Shown here piece after piece: positions 26,201 to 38,200 of a stretch of 64,000 bases of DNA. Numbering within the stretch: the stretch's first letter is position 1; the number at the start of each line of letters is the position of its first letter. Source of the DNA: Argyresthia goedartella (Eukaryota > Arthropoda > Insecta > Lepidoptera > Argyresthiidae); contig OX463832.1 in assembly GCA_949825045.1 (NCBI GenBank), positions 19,958,552-20,022,551 on the forward strand. The letters run 5' to 3'. A model generated the notes under the pieces. It did not search any database and was not told where the DNA came from. It saw nothing but the letters and a program-made list of their open reading frames with translations. A program made the position numbers and the translations under genes.

Positions 26201-29200
26201 GAGCTAATAATTTTTACTGACATGCCCCAGAGATCCTCGGATTTTTTCAAATTTAATAACTTAAATTAATTAATTAAATTATGCCATAGGGCCACATATA
26301 TGCGAATGAGAAATTTTGATTGCACTTTTGAACATTGACTTTTAAAAATGATGCAGAAAGATCCGGAGACGAGTCTAAAGAAGCCGTAGTAACAATCGGA
26401 ATATTTGTAAAGAATTGTTCAAATGCGGCCGCGATGTCATCGTTAGAAGTTATTAGTTTATCTTCAATCTTAATAGCTACGGTCTCCTGATTTTGTTTTA
26501 CCTGCTTCTCTATTTATGATATTCCAAATTGTTTTACTTTTATTCGACGATGTAAGAATCTTCATTTTTATGTGTTCGCACTTAGCATTATGGCAGACGG
26601 CCCTAAATATTCTAATGCTCTAAGGCAGAACCTGAGACCTCTCCCTTGTGAGGCAAATACTATACAATGACACCATACCACACCTCTGTGGCGCTCGCTG
26701 CGGAGAGGTCACGGGTTCGATCCCCGGCTGGGGGTGAAAAAAAAGGTCAAGTGCGAGTCTAACTCGTACAATTATAGGGATGGTGTGGAGTGAATAGTTT
26801 GGTTTTACATAGCAAAATGTTATTTACAAAGTCATTGGTGCGGCTGCTTTCTGCATGTACCTAATCAGGTGTATTCATAAGTTTGTATGTGGTATTAAAA
26901 AGAATTGTTGTATCGGAGCCCCGTTAAATATTTATTTTATTGTTTTTTTGTATTCGTTGTTATAACTGCAACAGAAATACATCATCTGTGAAGATTTCAT
27001 CTGTTTAACTATCACGGTTCATGAGATACAGCCTGGTGACAGAAGGACGGACTGACATATTCCAAATTTTCCAAATTCCAAATGTCTTTATTACTGTAGA
27101 TATTTACATAAACTTAGCAACCGTAATGTTTTGCCATTCTCTACATTGGAACACTGTGGGAGTAGAAGGGCGTAGAAACTCCCACAGATTGATTATTAGA
27201 CCTCTTTTAAAAATTGCTTGTGCTTAACTAATACAAATATTGTAATATCATTATGATAATTAATAGCAGGAAAAAATAACACAGTAAAATTTTGGCGGAA
27301 GACACCAACACTGAATTAAAATCATTATTACCTGCGCACTACAGTCGCCATTCCTCCTCCTCGGAGGCGTATTATGCAGTTCAGCTCTAAACCCTCCTGC
27401 TGGTTCGTTGTCACTCTCTAACACCCGCATAAGGTAAGAGATGTAAGATGTGGCCAGTCGAAGAGTCTTTATCTGTGGACAAACGGTTAGTGTTGAAGAA
27501 AGGTTTGGTTAGAGGAATAAAAAACCTGACTGCCAAAAAGGAACAAACCTAGGTCCATGGAGTTATTAAGCAAAAAGATTCGTTTATCTGAGCCTAATAT
27601 ACGTCAAATATAATAACCAAAGAGGTATTATTTAAAGACTTCACTAATCTCACTAAAAACATATACTTAACCTTCTTGGTCTAACACTGAACTGTGGCGG
27701 GAAATCCAGCACTATGACAAAAAGAAAAACTAATGAATGAAAATGCTGCTATACTTTAAATTGAAAAACATTATTTTTTTTAAGGTTACGTACCTTAGGA
27801 CCCTGACACTAAGGTTCACCAGTCCATCAAATGGCTTATTTTATTGCAGACATTACTATTGGTTTACATTTTACCTAGGTTCCTTCCTTTTTGGCAAGGA
27901 GGCTTTTTATTACCTTGGACAGTTTGGTGTCAGCAGGTACGTTCGGAATGCGTTCCTTCAGGTCTGAGAACGCTGTATTTATACTCTGTGTCCGTCGACG
28001 TCCTCCGGTTGCTATGCTCTGTAATAAGGGCCGCAGCTCTATACTATATCTCAGAAATGTCTACAGATAGGTAGCTACTGCCGGCTAAGTTAACTTGGCA
28101 CCTGTAAGGAATGCGCTTCTTCTCCCTCTCTCGCTTGCCCTCGCCTTACGCGTCCGTAGGACAGTGCCGGACGCTATGACGTCATAAAAGCAAGACGCCA
28201 AGTTAACGTTCGCGGGTATTAAGTAGGTACTTGAAATCACACCTATTCCCGCATTTGCTCCCGCTTGGCAGGAAAAGAGTTTAATTCATCTGAGGTAAGA
28301 TTAAAAAATAAGTCACTTTCAAATACACTTGATACTGGCAAAATTAACCTCAAATGGAATTAATGGAAATTTACAATGATCCAGAAGAAATCCCGCGATC
28401 TCTACAGAAATTATTAAGAAAAAAATAAAACTTTAAAACAATTTATAACTTTATAATTAACACTATAGAAGAAAAAGAATTGAGAACATTGTAGACTCTA
28501 AAGCCAAATATGAAACCCCCTTCAGATGATCTTCAAAAGAAGATATTTAATAATGCTTTATAGAAAGCGAAATAAAATAAATTGAGGACATGGCCATGTG
28601 GCCCTGAAGATATTGGAAGATAAGATACATTTATGGAGACTATAGAAAGATGACATACAACAAACAAGGCGGTACAGCCTAGCACCGTAGCCTTTCCCTG
28701 AAGGGATAAATAAAGCCAAAAAATAATACCTCAAATGAGGTTAGGTTGCCATATATTACTTATAAGAAGAAGTAATTAAAAATTGACGAACTCAAACAGC
28801 CTCCAACTATCACCAGCGCCAGCAATAAATAAGCTTAATTTACATATTAGTTGCCATTGACGATTGTGATTGGTAAAACCTTTAAGCCTATAGGCATATC
28901 TGTCAAAGTCGACAAATCCTACTTCTACTACTTCTTCTTATAATATACGGCGTGCTAACCTCATTTGAGGATAATCTTGCCAGTGTCAAGTGCATTTGAA
29001 AGATCCCGTGACGTGTTTTGGAACTTATCGGGCGGGCATAGGTGTCATGTGAAAGGAATCGCAATATCTCACGAGATACAGTCTCGAGCTGCCAATTTGA
29101 TAATAACACACGTATAATAGACAATAGTAGACTGGTAACCAAGCTGGAAAGTGATCCATTTCACCTGAGATATTTCTAATTATCGACATTTCGTCAATAG

Positions 29201-32200
29201 TTCGAGGGTGAAATGGGTCACTTTCACCCGAGTTAAACACTCTGGGTCACACCACAAAAAAAAACGCCTGTTCAACACATGTTTAAAAACAAAAATGTTA
29301 TAGGATTTGACGTTTGTTTTGAGGTTAAACTATGTGTAACATTTTTTATAGTAACACGGTCTACTTTTTAATTCGAATGTGAGGAAAACACATTTTCCGA
29401 AAGGGACTTGACGTTTTTAGCAGATCTCCAGTTCATGAAATGGTTGTATGCCATAAGATATCTCTCCTTAGAGCACTGCGGTAATTTTATTACCCTTAGA
29501 TTGTTAACAACAGTATTTGCCTGCTATTTTATCACATCGGGAGTTAAATCAATGACCATGGGTGTTACCACAATCTTTTCAAAAAAATCCCCAGGTCTTG
29601 GATGTTTATATGTGTGTGACGTCGCTGTTTCTGGTACCCACGACACAGGGTATCCTAGTGTGGTGCCAGAAGCAATGTATGTGCCTGTATGTAAATGTTT
29701 CAAATGTTTCAAAAATGTTTCAAATGTTTTCCCGGTTCAAATTACGTTCAAAACAAGAACATCACCATGGCAACCATTTACATTCCAATTCGCCATAATG
29801 GGCTTTATTTACCTATTAACAATACTTGTTTTAAGACGGTCACGGTAATTTTGCAGGCTAAATTAGGTTCCTATTTGAATCGGCATAAGATGTTGTGGTA
29901 ACTCCCCATGTCACTGGAATCGCTTTCCGAAACCATTTTTAACCAAAAAAAGACACGGTATGTATATTTAATCTCGTGTTCCCGCTTTTTCTATTGCAAA
30001 CTTTCATTGTTTTTTTTACGCAATTTGATTCTGAAAAAAAGTTTAAATACACATACTTACTGCCAACATTATAAAAGTTTTAAAAACGTATCCATTGGTT
30101 TCAGTTTTGATTTTTAATAATATGACGCATCTCGATTATCAGTAAATCCGTGGCCAATCGAAAAATAAAAATTTACACCCTAGGGATGGAAAAGCAATGT
30201 TCCATGAAACTTATGAAAATTAAACTTTCCCAACAGGAGAGATGAAATAGTACATTTCGTAAGAGTTCGCAAAGGCGAACGCATTTACGAACCGAGAAGA
30301 TTACGGCACAAGCCAAAGGCGTGGGTCGTAGCGAGGTTCTTAAAGCAGCCTTTTTGAACGAGTTAAGAATATAATGTCTGTATTGAGAACCCATAATCGA
30401 AGGTGCTATTTTGAGGTTAGAAGGCGGAAAATAATAGAACGTATAATACAAGTGTGCAAAGTTGGTTGTTACGAACGAGGCGGTATTCGCGCGAGCCCTC
30501 GGCGGGCGCGATAAGGTAGCCGAGTGTTTAATGACCAATGCACACGCGTTTTTTTTTGAAGCTTTTGAACACAGTTGCGAGGAAAAAAACCTTTTCATAA
30601 TAATTTTAAATTAACCACACAACGAAAAGGTCAACAAATATTTATATGTTGGACATATTAAAATAAAGTTTACAACGGCTCACACTGCACAACATGGCTG
30701 TTAAGTCAGTCGAAAGATTAATTCAATTAAAAATTCAATTAGAATTGCGAAAATTTAGTGTTTTTCATTAATTTCTTCAGAACCACTAATTATTTCTTAA
30801 TTTAAAAGACATAGTTTTAAGATATTTAGAATTCATATTTTTTGTCGCAAGAATCATATCAATATTAGTTTTAGATCTTAAGAAATAGTAAGTTTTAGGT
30901 AAAAAGCATCTATTAAGTTTTTTTTAATTAAACACATGTCTTCATAAGTTTTATATACATACATATATACATATATACATATATTTTTTCGGAATTTGCA
31001 AAGTGTCTCCTTAGGAGGAAAGACGCTAATGAACAACCCAGCGTCTTCCCAAGCGAAAACACCCTCGCTACACTCGAGAGTTAAATCGGTGGTCCTTCGC
31101 TACGTCCGGGGAATCTCACTTCGCATTTTAGGCACGTTTGCCGGCGCGCCTCCCCGCGCAGGCGTATCAATAGGTACCGGACCGGCTTGCACCCTAGCCG
31201 CGCGTGGGATGTCAGAGTAAAAGATGCTCTCGGGCGTAGTGATGCGGTGCAATCTAGCTCGCACGGACGGGGAACCGATTCTGAAGGTGATCTGGAGCTC
31301 TCTTTTTGAATCGCTCGCATGACTTTTATGTCACGCGAGCGCTCTTGTCTACTGATTTTCCTTCGACATCCGAAATTTCGTATTTTTCAGTCATTCGCCT
31401 GCAACAAGTGGTCAGCACCACTCGTTGCTGGAGGCCATTAATACTCGAGAGTGGGAAACGAGCCGAAGGCGAGTTTCATAATAATATCACTCGAGAGTTT
31501 TAATGCCTAATTATGTACAGTTACATACACTAGTTTATCTACACACATATCATAAGCTCTCTTTGATGTGTGTGGCATTGTGGCATTGAGTTGTTTAGCT
31601 TGTTCTGTTGTACCAACTTCACAGACAAAGTAGGGGCTTTATTTATGTACCGCGCCACGCAGGCGGGCGTCGGCGTTCGAAATTTGAATGTCATAATATG
31701 TAGAAAATTTACACATTATGGTCATAATGTTCAATATTCAGTAGTTTAACATTATGCTGATCGTAACGTGAGGTTTTTGGACGCAAGTAGAGAGTTTATG
31801 ATACGTGTGTAGATAAAACTATTAACAGCGAGTTCTGTGTTGAGTTCGATTATTCCCAATGAAACTTGCTGTTGCTGTTGGCAATGTTTAACAATAATAA
31901 CATAAAATAACATAGCGTCACGCCTTTTCCCATACGGGGTGTCAGAGGCACAATTCTGCCCACTTTGAGCCAGTTATTTAATAGTCCATTTTGCGTGACG
32001 AGGGCTCATCGGTGTGGTGGCAAGGAAATGGAGATAATCTTCGCCATTGCATAAGTTTTGAACCATAATCAAAGGCATTGGGGCCATACCACAAAAAACT
32101 AAACTACTGTTCAACACTCATTTAAAAACAAAAGTGTACGGGATTTGATGTTTGTTTTGAGGTTAAACGCTGTTTAGTATTGTTGTGGTAAAACGGAAGT

Positions 32201-35200
32201 TTATAGTGTACCTTAGATAGTTTAGTGTCAGCGGGCACGTTCGGTATACACTCCCGAAGGTCCGAGAAAGCCGTGTTGATGCTCTGTGTGCGTCGTCTGA
32301 AATCATACAAAGTTTGATTCCAAATCTATAATAACATTTATCTACACACGTATCGTAAACCCTCTTTACTGCGTACAAAAACCGCACGTTACGATCTGCA
32401 TAATGTTAAAACTACTTGGTAAAAAACTAAAAACTCATTTCTTATCTGAAAAATTACACTTTATGACCATAATGTGTAATTTTTCTACATATTATGATAT
32501 TCAAATTTCGAACGCCGACGTCCGCCTGCGTGCCGCCCCTACTTTGTTTGTGAAGTTGGTACTACTGAACAAGCTAAACAAGTGCAAAGGAGTTATCAAT
32601 GCCACCACGCCGGTCGAACATGCGGTTCCTGAACACATTAAAGGGAGCTTATGATATATGTGTAGATAAACTAGTGTATGTAACTGTACATAATTAGGCA
32701 TTAAAACTCTCGAGTGATATTATTATGAAACTCGCCTTCGGCTCGTTTCATAAACCCACTCTCGAGTCTTAATGCCCTCCATAGTCAGTCACATAAACTA
32801 CTATTACACTTTGGATCGCTCAAGGAAACATATCATATACACATATATATCGCCCAAAAGGGCAAATTGCAGGCAGAAAGCCTTCAGCATATACCGAGGC
32901 CATGGCTCACAGTAAAGTCTTAGACAGATAACTGTACACACAAAGGGTTTGTTTTTAGTCCGTATACCACACGAGCTGATGCCCGCTCAATATGTGGGGA
33001 CCCGGTCATAGCAAGGAGGTCTGACTCCTGGGCATGCGTAACTTCATTTTTTCCCCTCCAACAAAAAAATAAATGAAGATCACACAGCGAAATTTTCGTT
33101 GATATTTGAATCATGATTTAAGAGCTCCGTGATCTAATGGGTTTCACGCTTGCTTCTCACACAACATGCAGGTTCGATTCCTGACCATGTGCCAATGAGT
33201 AAATTAATTTATCTCAAGTACTTTATCGAACATTAACGGCCGGTTTCCTGGGCGCTGGTTAAGTTAACAAATTGGTTAAACTGATTTCAGCCAATCACGT
33301 GCCGCTATTTTGAATATTAGCGGCACGTGATTGGCTCAATTCAGTTCAACCTATTTGTTAACTTAATCAGCGCCCAGGAAACTGGCAGTCAGTGTTTCAG
33401 ATGACACGTTAAGCTGTAGGTCCCGGCTACTATCGATACGTGGTAGTGGTCGTAACATCCCTCCACCGACCCGCACTGAACCAGGGTCATGGGCTGCATT
33501 TATTATTGAATCATAAATCACTAGGGAAGGGATATTGAGACACGTCTCTTGTACGGGGACCCCTTTAGTGTATAAAATATCGTGTATTCCATGATTTTTT
33601 GCTGTTGCGGTAACAGAAATACACATTCTGTTAAAATGTCGACTCTCTACCTGCTTCGGTTCCTAAGATACAGCTCTCTGACGGACAGACAGACGGAGAG
33701 ATAGACTGTTTAATATTTATGCTTCGGAACGCACCTCTTTTTGTTGCGCGACTCGGACCGCGAGTGATCGTAAACGGAACTAGCAGCTGTCACTTGTATA
33801 GAAACGAGATGACGAGTTAGAGGTTACTTTATTGCACATGGCATTCGGGCCTCGGCTGTATTTTATTGTAATAATTCTCTAACACAGGTGTCGGGCCTGG
33901 TCGGAGTGTTAATTATAATAATCGTCGGGAATAAGTAGATTCACGTCATCGGAGTGAGTGCTTCGTGTTGTGGAAGGTTAATGTGATTCGGGGATCAATT
34001 CGTCGCATTCGGACAGCGACCCTTTGTGTCGGCAAGCAACACGACGGCGACAGCATCGGGCTACGACGAGAGTAAGATTCGACTCCTCTCCCCTCACCCC
34101 CCGTGTGCTCCTTATCCCGTATTCCTGTCTCGAATTGAGCTTTCGAATTTCGGTCCACGGCGTCAAAGGTCAGTACCCCTGGTGAAAACCAACCCTACCA
34201 GATTCCACGCCCGTTCGGTTGAGGCGTGGAATTTAACATTTTGGTAGCAGGCGCGGTTTCCTAGTAGGAAATCGATTCACGGACGGTTGTAGGGTTGTTT
34301 TTTTGCCACATTGTAGTTGGGAGAAAAGGGTATCTCGGATTGGTCGGCAATCAGTTTGTGAGAGAGTCGAGTGGTCGGTATACCACAATTTAGGTTCATT
34401 TTCGGTTAGTGAACGTATAATTGACGATTTAGTTAACAATTATTATAAATTTGTAGTCGGAAACTACTCGGTGTGCATAAGAAACAGTCATTCGGTCGGA
34501 CTATAGTATTGCAGTCGGGTTCCATAGCATTGCAGTGTTATTTCAGATTACAGAGCAGGGTCAGGCTATTTAAGGGGTATTAAGCTGATTTTGCTGACCT
34601 CAGTAGAAGTGTGGGTCATATCGGAGGGGCCACTTCTAGAAGGTTCACAGCTACCTTCATTATATTAAAATAGCCTTTTTTCTTATAATAAATTTTTGTG
34701 TGTTATTTTTTATTGTGCCTTATGGTGGCATTCTCTAATTGATTTAGAGTGTATAGTTATAAGGTGTATGTCCACAGGGCGACCATATTAAATATTGTTT
34801 AGGATTTAATTGTTTTTAGTGGTTGCCTTAGTTTTGACAACTTAGTTTTAATTTCTGTGCCCAGCGCTGACGGGCAAGTGCTGGTCTCTGGCTATACTTA
34901 GTTCGGTAGTGAAGTATAAGACCAGAATCTATTAAATCGGTCAAAATGGCACCTTCGCCCTTGACGGTACTGCGACATGGTGTCCGGGAGGAAATGAGAT
35001 GGCTCGCCCATACTCATAAGTATGTGGAGCGACCTGACATGGGCGATTTCCTGCTCAAGCGTGTGGAGGACGCAATGACACGCGTCGGGAAGGTGTGTCG
35101 GCTGGCTGCGGAGGCTGAAGCTCTCGGGCTTACGGATGAAGCCTCGGTGGCTGCAGTGAAACAGCTCTGCGCGGATGCTGACCAAGCGATGGAATGCTTG

Positions 35201-38200
35201 GGCGACATCGAGCGTCGCGCGGAGAAAATTAAGCGGTCGCGAAGGAATGACCGTGGGGAGGGTAACGGAGACCCACCCCCGAAGGGTGTTGTTGGACGGC
35301 TGCCACACCTGGAGATTCCGGCCTTCAGTGGGGCAATTGATGAGTGGCCGGCATTCATTAATTTATTTGATAGTTTGGTCCACGGTCGGGACGACCTGGA
35401 CAACGCCTACAAGTTGGCCCAACTATTGATGGCTCTGCAGGTTAACCGAAGGAGTTGGTCGGTCACCTAACGGTCACGGCGGGCAATTATGAGATAGCCA
35501 GGTCCATATTGTTTGACCGCTACCAACACAAACGGCGGTTGGTTGATGCGCAGCTGGGGAAGCTGTTTAGCATCCCAAGAGTAACCCGGGATGTTGACAT
35601 CCGAGTACAGGTGCTCAACCCTGTGCTGGTGGCCACTAAGGCCCTTCAGAACCTTGGTCTTCCGGTAGACCAATGGTCATATATTGTTCTATATATGGTT
35701 TTGTCACGGTTGCCTGCAGCTGTTCAAAGTCGGTTTGAACAGCTGCATGGGGGCAGTAGCACGGAACTGCCCACGCTCGTCCAATTGACGGATTTTTTGG
35801 AGGGTGAATGCAGGCGATGTGACACACTGGATACGGAGGCCAGTGTGCAGTGCCAACCCGCGCGGATGCGGGAGGGGCCGCGCCCCCCGCCCCCACGGGG
35901 GGGTGGGAGGTCGAAACAATTTGGCGTTTTGAATGCCGCGCCGTCGGGTGACGGCTGTGTGCACTGCGACAGTGCCGGTCATGAAGTGACCAGTTGCGCC
36001 AGCTTTAAGGCGCTCGGGGTAGCTGCCCGCAGGAAGTTAGTCTTCCGCCACCGATTGTGTTTCGGTTGTTTGGGGCCGCACTCGCTGAGCGAGTGCTCGC
36101 GCGCGTTCCCCTGTGAGTGCTGTGGTGGCAAGCACCACATCGTGTTGTGCCTGAATCTGTCAGGCCCTTCGGACGGTCACCAGGGCCGGACTCAGGTTGG
36201 TCGGCCACAGGGCCCAACCAGGGCCGGACCCAGTCCCCCTCCGGGCAACGGGAGTCACTAACGGGGTGACTGGGATACCCGCGGACGGGACCCCCCCCCC
36301 CCCCCCCCCCCCCCCCGAGGGGAAGGGGGTAGCGCGGGGGGTAACATGCGGGATAGCCGGGGTTCGGTCGCCGCTGTCCACGGTCAGCGAGGACTTCGGG
36401 CCGCTGGCTCACCGCGTGTTACGGGCGGGTGTCAGATGGCACCTATGAGTGGCGCGAAGGCTGGGAGCCCACCACCTTCTGCGCCACCCTGCCCGTCGCT
36501 CTGGGAGGCGAACAGGGAGGCGAACAGTCGGATGTCGCCCCCATTCCTAGAGCGCCCCAGGTTGGATCCGCTCTCCCCCATCCATCTACGGTGGCCACCG
36601 GGCACACTGTACACCGTCCGGTATGGTCGGATACCGGGGCAGCGAGGGGCCTATTATGCGGGTTGGGACCCCTTGATGTGCATACGGTCTGATATGCCAC
36701 CGGCATATCAGCAGCCGAGTTACTCCACGGCCGACGGAGGTCTCAGCGGGTTCGGATCCCGCGGAGGTTCCCGCTAGGGACACGCCGCCCACTTACAGGG
36801 TGCCGCCACTCCACAGACGGTCATGCTCCCCACCGCCTCTGTGATAGCGTGGAGTTCGGACGGCAAATCTTGTGTGGCACGAGCACTATTGGACTCGGGG
36901 GCCCAGGGGTGCTTAGTCTCGTGCAACCTTGTAAGACGGTTGGGCATTTCGGTAAGGGAGTATCCACATTCCATTCGGGGAATTGGGAACACGGAAGTCG
37001 GTTCCGTTAAGGGAGTATGTCGGATTACTCTCTCGTCACGGGTGGATTCGTCGGTGAATCTGACGGTCACGGCATTAGTCATGCCTAATGTGATGGGCTC
37101 ACACCCTCACGTACGGTTGTCGCCCTCGGTGCGACAGTTGGTCGCTGGGTTGTCACTGGCTGACCCGGAGTTCGATATTCCGGGCCCAGTAGACATTTTA
37201 TTGGGTGTCGATGCCTTGGGATACCTGTTAGTGCAAGGTGTCCACGTGTTGCAGGCGACTGGTCTGGTTTCGGTAAACACCAGACTGGGCCATGCGGTAA
37301 TGGGTCCGGCCATGCCGGCTGCCCCACGCCTAGCGACTCGTAGTCCCTTATTCGTTTCTATACTCTCGGAGGTGATACAGAAGTTTTGGGAGGTGGAGGA
37401 ACCACCTACGGTCCGCCGGTTGGACCCGGTTGAAGAATAGTGTGAACAGTTTTATCGGAACAATACTGGTCGCCTTCGGTCAGGTCGATTTCTCACACGT
37501 CTTCCATTCCGGAGTGATCGCCCACCGCTGGGCAGTTCACACCATGCAGCCGAGACGCGGCTTCTGTCGATGGAACGACGCATAAAGCGTGACGGGATTT
37601 TCCGGCAGAAGTACGTCGACTTCATGCGGGAATACGAGTCGCTCGGCCACATGTCGGTTTCGGGTATCGACTGGAAGCGTGAAGACCACTGCTTCCTGCC
37701 TCATCACGCGGTCTTGAGGACCCCGGAGGGCAAAATACGGGTAGTGTTCGATGGATCGGCATCAACATCTAACGGCATGAACCTGAACCAGTGTTTGCAT
37801 TCAGGGCCGAAGTTGAACCATGACATCGCGGATGTTATCACACGGTTCCGTCGACACAATGTTGTGTTTGTAGCTGACATCCGGATGATGTTTAGGCAGA
37901 CGGTCATTCACCCTGACGATAGACGGTATCAGCTGATACTGTGGCGAGAGAGCCCAGATCAGCCCATCAGGGTGTACGAGCTGAACACCAGCACGTACGG
38001 GCTACGGTCTAGTCCTTATTTGGCGATTCGCACTCTGCGGGAGTTAGCGGATCGAGAACGGTTAAATTTCCCTAGAGGAGCAGCAATCCTGGAGCAGGAT
38101 CTCTACGTGGACGATATCTGTACCGGTGCAGATTCCGTAGAGGAGGCGCTCGCTCGTCGGGACGAGCTAGTTGAGCTCCTACGGGGTGGAGGTTACGAGC

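Noticed and set aside
30173..30598. 141-codon minus frame as a gene
   Set aside because: Shares sequence with another locus (1797-1834) and shows no domain; probably a repeat.
36005..36412. Long minus-strand frames over gag-pol (also 34898-35308, 38953-39576)
   Set aside because: Shadows of a GC-rich coding strand; no motifs, while the plus strand carries the retrotransposon domains.
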